A stretch of 15,719 nt of DNA from CAZWIT01 sp964533435 (GTDB taxonomy: Bacteria; Patescibacteriota; Patescibacteriia; UBA1558; GWA2-36-10). Location of the stretch: contig CAZHLU010000016.1 in NCBI GenBank assembly GCA_964533435.1, forward strand, positions 1-15,719. Direction: 5' to 3'. Both the position numbers and the translations under genes were made by a program. A model generated the notes under the pieces. That model ran no database searches, was not told the DNA's origin, and saw nothing but the letters and a program-made list of their open reading frames with translations. Below are positions 6,110 to 12,685 of this stretch, in pieces. Position 1 is the stretch's first letter. Each line of letters starts with the position of its first letter.

Positions 6110-7219
6110 ATGAAAATTGTTGTTGCTACGCCTTTATTTCCACCTGAAATAGGCGACATTGCCACTTATACTAAGAATATCGTTGAACATTTGAAATTAA
6201 AAAATCAAGTGCAGGTTTTGGCTTATGCTGGGCAAGTAGAAAAAATACCAGGCGTAGATATTTATACTGTTAATAAGAAACAAATTCTTTTTTTAAGAAT
6301 TTGTAAATATTTTTTAAAGTTACTAAATCTTTCTCAAGATGCTGATTTAATTTATGTGCAAAATTCTATAGCAGTTAATCTGCCAGCGATTTTAGTAAAA
6401 ATAATTACAGGCAAAAAAATAGTAATAAATTTTATTGAAGATGAAGCTTGGAAACGAGCCAGGTATCTACATTTGAGTGATAAATCATGGGAGAATTTTT
6501 TGCAAAAGCCAGAAGCTAATTTAAAAATTAATTTAATCAGAAAGTTACAAGTTTGGACTTTAAAAAAAGCCGATTGTGTTTTAGCCTCTTCCCAGGCTTT
6601 AGCACAGGCTCTGAGTAGTGGCTACCGTATATCACCAGATAGAATAGCAGTGAATTATCCACTTATTGAAGCTGGCCTTAATTTGCCTTTTAGTCAGGAA
6701 TTGCAAAAGGGTCAAATTTTTGTAAATAGCAACTTGTTTTATTGGTGTGGTTTGGAAGAGTTAATTAAGGCAATTGATATTTTGAAAAATAAATTTCCTA
6801 ATATTAAATTAATTATTATTGGTGACGGGCCACTTAAAAAAGATTTAAAAAAATTAGTTAATAGTTTAACTATAAATAATTATATAAATTTTAAAGCCTG
6901 GGTATCAAAAGCCGAAAAAACATATTTATTAAATAGTTCAGAACTGATAATTGAAAGCGCTCAAGAACAAGATTTTTCACATTTTTTAATAGAATGCTTA
7001 TTGCTTGGTAAAAATATTTTAGCAACTAATAGCCCTTATCATCAAGAGATTTTGGGTAAACAGGCTATCTTTATTGATGGGCAAACACCGGCAGAAATAG
7101 CTCAGAAAATTAGTCTTATTTTTGATTTTGATAAAAGCCAAACAGTGGTTGCGGATAGATTTTCTCAAGCAGAACATTTTAATAAACTACAGAAGATATT
7201 TGAATCAATTACTAAATAG
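6110..7219 (+). CDS. degenerate GT4-like glycosyltransferase
   Basis: A 369-residue cytoplasmic protein with a two-domain GT-B fold. The N-terminal domain opens KIVVATPLFPPEIGDIATYT, as in GT4 enzymes. The C-terminal domain holds IKLIIIGDGPLKKDLKKL and ECLLLGKNILATN. Key donor-site residues look altered. The usual Arg and Lys of the 'GRL..KG' stretch are missing from NSNLFYWCGLEELIKAI. In the E-x7-E motif the first Glu position is Gln (Q287, with a Glu one residue earlier at 286), while the second is kept (E295). It may use an unusual donor or have lost transfer activity; the fold call is firmer than the activity. It is the first gene of a two-gene unit with the APH-like kinase, which starts five bases after its TAG stop. 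No signal peptide or membrane helix is seen. Confidence 0.75.
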   Translation: MKIVVATPLFPPEIGDIATYTKNIVEHLKLKNQVQVLAYAGQVEKIPGVDIYTVNKKQILFLRICKYFLKLLNLSQDADLIYVQNSIAVNLPAILVKIITGKKIVINFIEDEAWKRARYLHLSDKSWENFLQKPEANLKINLIRKLQVWTLKKADCVLASSQALAQALSSGYRISPDRIAVNYPLIEAGLNLPFSQELQKGQIFVNSNLFYWCGLEELIKAIDILKNKFPNIKLIIIGDGPLKKDLKKLVNSLTINNYINFKAWVSKAEKTYLLNSSELIIESAQEQDFSHFLIECLLLGKNILATNSPYHQEILGKQAIFIDGQTPAEIAQKISLIFDFDKSQTVVADRFSQAEHFNKLQKIFESITK

Positions 7220-7224
7220 CAATT

Positions 7225-8316
7225 ATGACAGCCCTAGATACCAAAAAAGAATGGGAAGAATACTGCCGTCAAGAAATTGAAACTTTGCGTCCTTTTTTAC
7301 GTGATTTAAGTTTTGAGTTAGACGCAGAGCAGGTACATATTGGTGGAGAGCGTTATGCTTTTAGTGAAAAAAAGTTAGTTTTATTGGCCAAGCATTTACC
7401 AGATAGATTGCCCGTAATAATTAAGGTTAGTAATGACTTAAAAGGCATCCAAGAGATTAAAAAAGAAAGGCAAAGTCGTGCAGTAATGGCTAAAATAAAT
7501 TTTGCCTATCATGTTTTTTATTCGCCTACCGAAATATTTTATCAAGAACAAAATGGCAGAGTAATATTTATTACTAAGTATATTGAGCAAGATTGTCAGT
7601 TTTTAGATAGGCCTTTGTTAGATCAATTTTTTTTAGCTCTCAAGGGCCTAGAGGTGCAAGAAGGTGTCCAGGTTACCACCTATGAACACGCTCGTAGCAT
7701 TAGTAAGCATTTTGGGGTTTGGCAGGCTAAAGATTATTTAGATAAATTTAGCCAATATCAACAAGAAGTTTCGGCTAGCTTAATTGATAGTCCGGAAATT
7801 TTGTCTTTATATCAAAAAGCCAAAGAGTTTTTAAATGGTCAGGCAGAAATTATTGATTTGTATTCCGGATTTTTAACCCATTGGGATTTTGTGCCCCACA
7901 ATATTCGTGTGCAGGGGAATAATATTTATTTATTGGATCATTCTTCAATTCGTTTTGGTAATAAATACGAATCGTGGGCTAGATTTATAAATTTTATGTC
8001 CATGCATAATCCTGATTTAGAAAAAGCCTTATTATTTTATGTTCAAAAAAATAGATCGCAATCAGAATATGCGTCTTTACAGGCAATGAGGGTTTTTCGT
8101 TTAACGGAAATAATCTGGCATTATGCTAACACCTTGTCTAAAGTAGAGGGTGATTTATTAGTTTTAAACAAGTTACGCATAAAGTTTTATATGCAGCTAC
8201 TTACAGTAGTGTTGATAAATCAATATTTAGAACCATCAGTAGTTAAAGAATATCTAGTTCAACGCGATTCTTTACGTAGTGACACAGAAAAGTTAAGGCA
8301 GAAAAATTTACATTAA
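7225..8316 (+). CDS. APH-like (aminoglycoside/choline kinase fold) phosphotransferase
   Basis: A 363-residue protein with the protein-kinase-like fold of the APH family. Visible elements are an ATP-binding Lys in PVIIKVSND (K67), a nearby helix with E81, the catalytic loop HWDFVPHN (H219, D221, N226) and the metal-binding Asp in YLLDHSS (D238). The C-terminal third is helical and divergent. Family members phosphorylate small hydroxylated molecules such as sugars, choline or aminoglycosides; the acceptor here cannot be read from sequence. Pairing with a GT4-like protein on a shared transcript suggests a sugar or glycolipid substrate rather than a drug, so I would not call it a resistance gene. 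It starts five bases after the glycosyltransferase stop, without a clear Shine-Dalgarno, and ends at a bidirectional terminator. Confidence 0.75.
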   Translation: MTALDTKKEWEEYCRQEIETLRPFLRDLSFELDAEQVHIGGERYAFSEKKLVLLAKHLPDRLPVIIKVSNDLKGIQEIKKERQSRAVMAKINFAYHVFYSPTEIFYQEQNGRVIFITKYIEQDCQFLDRPLLDQFFLALKGLEVQEGVQVTTYEHARSISKHFGVWQAKDYLDKFSQYQQEVSASLIDSPEILSLYQKAKEFLNGQAEIIDLYSGFLTHWDFVPHNIRVQGNNIYLLDHSSIRFGNKYESWARFINFMSMHNPDLEKALLFYVQKNRSQSEYASLQAMRVFRLTEIIWHYANTLSKVEGDLLVLNKLRIKFYMQLLTVVLINQYLEPSVVKEYLVQRDSLRSDTEKLRQKNLH

Positions 8317-8342
8317 AAAATCCTCGCATTGCGAGGGTTTTT
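8315..8342. terminator. bidirectional terminator between convergent units
   Basis: CCTCGC (8322-8327) and GCGAGG (8331-8336) form the core, extended by flanking A-run and T-run to about 12 pairs. T-rich ends lie on both strands. It serves the kinase gene on the plus strand and the four-gene operon on the minus strand. Confidence 0.88.
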
Positions 8343-8344
8343 GT

Positions 8345-8884
8345 TTAGTCTAATTTTTCAACTTGCTTTAATAATTTTTCGTATTCAGCAATCATTGGGT
8401 GATCCCAAGATTCTTGGAAAGCTTTTAGCATTTCGTGTTCAAACCACATTTTTTGCTCCTTACCACGGTTAAACTTGGACCAAATATCTGAGCCCATGGT
8501 TTTGTGGGTTTCAATAATGCTTTCTAGATTATGGATTTTGTCAGCAATGGATACAGCTTTAATTTCAGGGCTACCATTTTTGACATCTTGGATATATTTT
8601 TTCTTTCTAGTTTCCCACTCCAGAGACTTGTCTTCTGATAAGGGTAAGATAATATCTACTACCTTATCGCCTAATTCTTGGCGTAATTGTTGCTCGTTCA
8701 TATCAGTATCTTCTAGTACGTCATGTACTAAGGCTGCTGCAATTACTTCGTCATTAAAACCAAGTCTAGCTAATTTTTTAGCTACCATCATTGGGTGAAT
8801 TATATAAGGAGAGCCGTCAGTTTTACGGACCTGCTTACCATGAGCTTTTAGCATCAAGCGGTGAGCTTTTTCTAAGAGTTCCAT
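8345..8884 (-). CDS. HD-domain ppGpp hydrolase-like protein (MESH1/SpoT hydrolase type)
   Basis: A 179-residue HD_4-type metal-dependent phosphohydrolase. It shows the family's ordered motifs: YIIHPMMVA (H30), ALVHDVLEDT (H54, D55, E58, D59) and SIADKIHNL (D115, N119). These match the Mn-dependent hydrolase half of RelA/SpoT proteins. There is no synthetase, TGS or ACT domain, so it fits the small stand-alone alarmone hydrolases. Such enzymes remove the 3' diphosphate of (p)ppGpp; MESH1-like proteins can also act on NADPH, and other nucleotides are possible. It is the last gene of a four-gene operon, seven bases after the GT4 gene. Its presence with envelope-glycan genes is unusual. The ATG at 8884 has no good Shine-Dalgarno, as is common here. 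Confidence 0.82.
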   Translation of the reverse strand: MELLEKAHRLMLKAHGKQVRKTDGSPYIIHPMMVAKKLARLGFNDEVIAAALVHDVLEDTDMNEQQLRQELGDKVVDIILPLSEDKSLEWETRKKKYIQDVKNGSPEIKAVSIADKIHNLESIIETHKTMGSDIWSKFNRGKEQKMWFEHEMLKAFQESWDHPMIAEYEKLLKQVEKLD

Positions 8885-8891
8885 ATTATTT

Positions 8892-10091
8892 CTAGTTAAA
8901 TATTTTGTTCTTCATGTCTTGGGCTATCATATCCCAATTATATTTTGCTTCTACCATTTTTCTAGCAGTATCAGTAATTTTTTTAGTTTTTTCTGGACTT
9001 GCCAAGATATCTTTGACGGCACTGGCAATTTGTTCAGGGGAGTCTGGAGTTACGGCCCAAGCAGTAGTTTCGTATCCTGGATTTTTTTGAGCATCAAAAA
9101 TAAATTCAGCCAAGCCTCCTTCTTGAGTAGCAATCACTGGCAGATGAGAAGCCATGGCTGAAAGTAAAGCGTTACCTAAGCCTTCTGATCTGCTGGGGCA
9201 GACAAAAATATCTCCTACCTTACGATATTTGGTAACTTCTGATCTATCAACTCGACCAGTAAACATAACGCGATTTTCTAAATTTAATTCTTTGGCTAGG
9301 CTTTTTAGCATTTGTTCGTCTTCACCGTCGCCAACCATTAAAAATTTAATATGATCTGGTAATATTTTTAAGGCACGAATTACATCATCGTTAGCTTTTT
9401 GATGTACTAAACGAGCAGTATTTACTAAAAAAATATCGCCAGGTTTTTTATTCAGTTTTTGTTTTAGTTCGGTAATTTCATTTTCAGAGGCAGATTCGGC
9501 TAAATCGCGAGGGTTAGCTCCATTATGAATAATGGTTATTTTATTATCACCAACTCCACGTTGTTTGGCCCAGTTAGCTAGAAACATAGAAATAGCCTGT
9601 ACCTTGTCGGCCTTAGTAAAAGCTCTGGTAAATAGTGGCCATAATGGCTTCATGATTTTTTCAATGTAGTCAGTAGGATCACCTTCTTGAAGAGTTAAAA
9701 AGTATTTTACCTTAGGGTGAGTTATTTTAAAAATAGCAGCTGGTACGCCAGCAGAGTGAGCCATCATGGCCCAGATAGCATCGTATTTATATTTGCGCTG
9801 TAGCTTGCAAGCTTTGCTAGCTGCTAAAAATTGGTATAGTGGTTTATTAATATCTAAAGGCATTTTACTTAAGTCTTGAAAACTAGGATTTTTGCGAGTA
9901 ATGCCAATACGATGTACTAAAACATTGCCAACTTTTTCAGTTTTTTGAAGTTCAGAATTATAACGCAATGTTACCATATGAAATTCAATGTCATTAGTTT
10001 CAATGCGGTCGGTAATTTCTTTAATTGCCGCTTCGGCTCCAGAGGTTTGGTTGGGGTAGTAGGCTAGGGAAAAAATTAAAATACGTTTCAT
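8892..10091 (-). CDS. GT4-family glycosyltransferase
   Basis: A 399-residue GT-B glycosyltransferase. The N-terminal domain opens KRILIFSLAYYPNQTSGAE. The C-terminal donor domain holds NTARLVHQKANDDVIRALK with the donor-phosphate Arg and Lys, IKFLMVGDGEDEQMLKSL, FTGRVDRSEV and SRSEGLGNALLSAMASHLP. The E-x7-E motif keeps the first Glu (E303), but the second position is Ser (S311), where Glu is usual. It is expected to transfer a sugar from a nucleotide donor to a lipid or growing glycan on the inner side of the membrane. It sits in an operon with an SDR epimerase that could make its donor. The membrane-protein gene upstream ends one base before its start. Confidence 0.87.
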   Translation of the reverse strand: MKRILIFSLAYYPNQTSGAEAAIKEITDRIETNDIEFHMVTLRYNSELQKTEKVGNVLVHRIGITRKNPSFQDLSKMPLDINKPLYQFLAASKACKLQRKYKYDAIWAMMAHSAGVPAAIFKITHPKVKYFLTLQEGDPTDYIEKIMKPLWPLFTRAFTKADKVQAISMFLANWAKQRGVGDNKITIIHNGANPRDLAESASENEITELKQKLNKKPGDIFLVNTARLVHQKANDDVIRALKILPDHIKFLMVGDGEDEQMLKSLAKELNLENRVMFTGRVDRSEVTKYRKVGDIFVCPSRSEGLGNALLSAMASHLPVIATQEGGLAEFIFDAQKNPGYETTAWAVTPDSPEQIASAVKDILASPEKTKKITDTARKMVEAKYNWDMIAQDMKNKIFN

Positions 10092-10092
10092 A

Positions 10093-10347
10093 TTATTTCA
10101 ATGAGTTAAAATAGATAGAACTTTTTAATTCTGAGATATCGTCTTCTAATTTTTTAAATTCATCATCGCAACCAGATTCTTTATCAGCAGCATTGCGGGC
10201 CTGCCAGTAAATGTGTTCAAAATTATATAAAGAAGATTTTTTATTAAACCAATTTAATGATCTGGCAATCATAATTGTTTGAAGCAGTAAAATAATAAGT
10301 ATAGCAAATAGCATAATATTAGATGGCGTGCTAAAAAATTTCTTCAT
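10093..10347 (-). CDS. small single-pass membrane protein, unknown function
   Basis: An 84-residue protein I do not recognise. A basic N-terminus (MKKFFSTPSN) leads into one strongly hydrophobic helix (about residues 10-28), then a polar tail of about 55 residues with one cysteine in ESGCDDEF and a short charged helix, FKKLEDDISELKSSI. The basic N-terminus suggests that the tail lies outside. It is real by position: four bases after the epimerase stop and one base before the GT4 start in a tight operon. It may be a partner or anchor for the glycosyltransferase, but this is only suggested by position. Confidence 0.7.
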   Translation of the reverse strand: MKKFFSTPSNIMLFAILIILLLQTIMIARSLNWFNKKSSLYNFEHIYWQARNAADKESGCDDEFKKLEDDISELKSSIYFNSLK

Positions 10348-10351
10348 AAAT

Positions 10352-11233
10352 TTATTTTTTTATTTCCTCAATATATTGTTTTAATGTATGTTTTTGTTTC
10401 CAGCCAAGTTTTTTTATATTTTTAGAGTCCATGGATTCGGCAGAAAAGCTAGTTTTAGTTTGGGGCAACATTTTTATTTTTCCGCCAAGCAGGTGGGCCA
10501 CGTCTAGAAGAGAGTAGGTTTCTTTAGCGCAAATATTATAGTTGTCTCCAAGACCTTTTTGGCCAGCTAAAATAATACCAGACACTGCGTCATAGACGTG
10601 GGTAAAGGCGCGAGTTTGTGTTCCTGGTTTACGTACTGGCAATACTTGTTTTTTTAAATAAGCTTGTTTAAATATTTCAATAACAGTTCCATGGGCTCCA
10701 TTAAATTGTCCTGCTCTTTCACGTGGGCCATAAACATTAAAAAAATAAACAGTAGCATAGTCTAGAGAATACCAGCGACTATAGTTTTTGACTAATTCAG
10801 TATTTGTCGCTTTGGCCCAAGTATAAGGAGCTATGTCTTTGCCAGAGACTTTACTCTTATTATTTTTATTAAATTTAGTAGAAGAGCCAGCGTAGACTAA
10901 TTTACATTTGTGAAGTCGCCAAAACTCTAAGACGCCCAAAGTGCCAGCAATATTTAAATCCCAAACTAATTTTGGTTCATATAAACTAGCTGCAACTCTA
11001 GAATATTCGCCAAGATGATAAATAATATCAGGTCTAACTTTAATGTGTTGAGCAATATCTTTAGTATGGCCTTTGACATATTTGGCGCCTTTGATGTGGT
11101 TTTTACTGCTACCAGTAAAATAATTATCTAGAGAAATAACTTGGTTATTTTTATTTTTTAGTAATTCTTCGATCAAGTGTGAGCCAATAAAACCAGCTCC
11201 ACCAGTTACTAAAATTATTTTTTTCTTAGACAT
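10352..11233 (-). CDS. NAD-dependent epimerase/dehydratase (extended SDR)
   Basis: A 293-residue nucleotide-sugar-modifying enzyme of the UDP-glucose 4-epimerase/dehydratase group. The Rossmann motif TGGAGFIGSHL (G11, G14, G17) is followed by an acidic residue at the end of the second strand (D36 in SLDNYFTGS). Catalytic residues are S117/S118 in YAGSST and Y137 with K141 in PYTWAK. FFNVYGPRERAGQ and RAFTHVYDAV are typical substrate-side motifs. It likely converts a UDP- or dTDP-sugar in the cytoplasm; the exact sugar is not readable. It is the first gene of a four-gene minus-strand operon with a good promoter at 11265-11293. No Shine-Dalgarno precedes its ATG. Confidence 0.88.
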   Translation of the reverse strand: MSKKKIILVTGGAGFIGSHLIEELLKNKNNQVISLDNYFTGSSKNHIKGAKYVKGHTKDIAQHIKVRPDIIYHLGEYSRVAASLYEPKLVWDLNIAGTLGVLEFWRLHKCKLVYAGSSTKFNKNNKSKVSGKDIAPYTWAKATNTELVKNYSRWYSLDYATVYFFNVYGPRERAGQFNGAHGTVIEIFKQAYLKKQVLPVRKPGTQTRAFTHVYDAVSGIILAGQKGLGDNYNICAKETYSLLDVAHLLGGKIKMLPQTKTSFSAESMDSKNIKKLGWKQKHTLKQYIEEIKK

Positions 11234-11264
11234 TTTTGGTTGCTTTTAAGCTTTTAATGTAGTA

Positions 11265-11293
11265 AGATTAGCCTAAAGATAATGAAAAGTCAA
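11265..11293 (-). promoter_or_regulatory. promoter of the epimerase-GT4-HD operon
   Basis: On the minus strand, TTGACT (11293-11288), a 17-base spacer and TAATCT (11270-11265). The predicted start near 11258 leaves a leader of about 25 bases without a Shine-Dalgarno. It lies in the 87-base divergent gap shared with the GtrA gene. Confidence 0.65.
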
Positions 11294-11320
11294 AGTAATT
11301 GTTAATATTTTTTTGCAAAA

Positions 11321-11737
11321 ATGCCTTTAAAAATTTTTAGATTTTTTTTAAATTATATTAAAAATAATTGGCACCAATTATGGCGTTATGGCACAGTTGG
11401 TTTGATTTCAGCTGTAATTGATTTTGGGATTTTATATTTACTTACGGACAAGTTGGGCTTTCACTATTTAGTATCAGCGACCATATCCTTTATTATAGCG
11501 GCGAGTTTTAATTATTATTTAAACAAGACTTGGACATTTAAAGTTGGCGGCAGCTTGATTAAACAAGCTGGTATTTTTTTGTTGATAGCAGCCAATGGTG
11601 TGTTATGTAATAGTGTTATTTTGTATTTATTAGTTGAATATGGCCATTGGTGGTATATTTATGCCAAGGTAATTGCTACTGGTATTGTAACAACTATTAA
11701 TTTTCTAGGTAATAAATATTTAACTTTTAGAAAATAG
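11321..11737 (+). CDS. GtrA-family membrane protein
   Basis: A 138-residue protein with four predicted membrane helices (about residues 22-41, 46-67, 82-104 and 112-132) and the GtrA-family motif NYYLNKTWTFK, repeated in weaker form at the C-terminus (NFLGNKYLTFRK). Family members are linked to moving or presenting polyprenyl-phosphate sugars across the membrane in surface glycan synthesis. It is divergent from the epimerase/GT4 operon, which is consistent with a shared pathway. The -10 candidate TAATAT (11303-11308) is 12 bases before the ATG and has no good -35 box. There is no Shine-Dalgarno. Confidence 0.87.
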   Translation: MPLKIFRFFLNYIKNNWHQLWRYGTVGLISAVIDFGILYLLTDKLGFHYLVSATISFIIAASFNYYLNKTWTFKVGGSLIKQAGIFLLIAANGVLCNSVILYLLVEYGHWWYIYAKVIATGIVTTINFLGNKYLTFRK

Positions 11738-11755
11738 ATTATCATTTAAATTAAA

Positions 11756-11792
11756 ACAGCCGATTGCTTGCAAGCAATCGGCTTTTATTTTT
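11756..11792. terminator. bidirectional terminator, 13-bp perfect inverted repeat
   Basis: AGCCGATTGCTTG (11758-11770) is followed at once by its exact reverse complement (11771-11783), with a T-run downstream and A-rich sequence upstream. It stands between the convergent GtrA gene and the secreted-protein gene and can end both. Confidence 0.9.
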
Positions 11793-11809
11793 TAAACTCT
11801 TAGGCCCGC

Positions 11810-12553
11810 TTAGTGCTGGAGGCGTCGCAACAGTTTTTGGTTGCGACTATCGCGGTATTCTTCGATAACCGCGGCCTGCAGTCTACCCAGCTGGTAGGCG
11901 TAGAGTTTGGCTGTAGTCTGACCACCAATGATATCTTGGTAAAAATGACGTAGTGTTTGCAAGAAGCAGGGTCTTAGTAGCGCTCTAGCTTCGGGAGTAG
12001 GAGCAACAATAAGCATGTCGTTGTAGTCGCTGATCAAATCCTCAGGGTCATCTTGTCCATTGATTACTGCTTGCGCAAAATTGCGTAAAGATTTAAGCAT
12101 TTCCTGTTCTTGTTGGCGACAGACTTGACTCATATTGCCTTCGTCAGTGACAATTGATTCTAGGCTGAGACTATCCTGGTAGACAGCGGCAGCTACTAAA
12201 CCAGTTTCGTCACCATAATAGAAAATATAGGATTCTTTTTCGGCTTGACTCATGCTACTAGCAGTATCGCTAGCAGAACTAGTCATTTGCAAAATGCGAA
12301 GTCCGCCGTTGAAGATGTCGGGATGTTGAGCTCTTAGCTTCAGTTGCTCTTCGATATAGATAGCTGGTGGGCAGAAGCCGTTTTCTTGAAAATAGTTTCT
12401 AGAGATTTGCATAGTCTCACCGGCTAATTTGGTTTTAAGGCCCCAGGCCCAGGCTTGATCACGATTATAACATTCTTCTTGAGCAAATGCAGTAGCAGAG
12501 CTAATAAGTAGTAGAAAACTGCAGATGATGAAGTAGCGTAGGCTCGTTGACAT
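11810..12553 (-). CDS. secreted protein of unknown function with four cysteines
   Basis: A 247-residue protein I do not recognise. A clear signal peptide covers residues 1-24 (YFIICSFLLLISSATAFA, cleavage before QEE). The mature part is mostly helical and rich in Gln, Glu, Ala and Leu. It has four cysteines (in EECYN, GFCPP, QVCRQ and RPCFL) that could form two disulfides outside the membrane. No catalytic motif, membrane anchor or repeat is seen. It is monocistronic, with a consensus promoter, a leader of about 50 bases and one of the few strong Shine-Dalgarno sequences here. It is visibly richer in G+C than its neighbours: three 60-base lines counted by hand held 22, 27 and 33 G+C. This hints at different codon selection or at transfer from elsewhere. 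Confidence 0.72.
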   Translation of the reverse strand: MSTSLRYFIICSFLLLISSATAFAQEECYNRDQAWAWGLKTKLAGETMQISRNYFQENGFCPPAIYIEEQLKLRAQHPDIFNGGLRILQMTSSASDTASSMSQAEKESYIFYYGDETGLVAAAVYQDSLSLESIVTDEGNMSQVCRQQEQEMLKSLRNFAQAVINGQDDPEDLISDYNDMLIVAPTPEARALLRPCFLQTLRHFYQDIIGGQTTAKLYAYQLGRLQAAVIEEYRDSRNQKLLRRLQH

Positions 12554-12555
12554 GA

Positions 12556-12570
12556 CTCCCTTTCCTTTCG
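12556..12570 (-). promoter_or_regulatory. purine-rich Shine-Dalgarno of the secreted protein
   Basis: On the minus strand the ATG at 12553 is preceded by GAAAGGAAAGGGAG, which contains AGGA about nine bases from the start and AGGGAG closer in. Only this gene and the one at 1863 have such a site in the window. Confidence 0.65.
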
Positions 12571-12613
12571 TTTGGTGGTTGGTGGTGCAAGGAACTGTTT
12601 ATTTTAATATTTT

Positions 12614-12642
12614 ATATTATCTTTGGATAAATATTTTGTCAA
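12614..12642 (-). promoter_or_regulatory. promoter of the secreted-protein gene
   Basis: On the minus strand, a perfect TTGACA (12642-12637), a 17-base spacer and TAATAT (12619-12614). The predicted start near 12607 gives a leader of about 53 bases. Confidence 0.75.
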
Positions 12643-12656
12643 TATTTTTGAATAAT

Positions 12657-12683
12657 TAAAAATCCCACCTAAAGGCGGGATTT
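12657..12683 (-). terminator. terminator of the transketolase-PGI/PMI operon
   Basis: Read on the minus strand, AAATCCCGCC and GGTGGGATTT pair with one G-U wobble around a short loop and run into five T residues. It lies three bases after the isomerase stop. Confidence 0.8.
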
Positions 12684-12685
12684 GG

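Noticed and set aside
7225..8316. Aminoglycoside resistance gene
   Set aside because: The kinase fold is clear, but the substrate-binding part is divergent and the neighbour is a glycosyltransferase-like gene, so drug resistance is not supported.
8475..9354. Several plus-strand ORFs of 60 to 107 codons
   Set aside because: They are shadows of the HD hydrolase and GT4 genes on the minus strand, which have full domain motifs.
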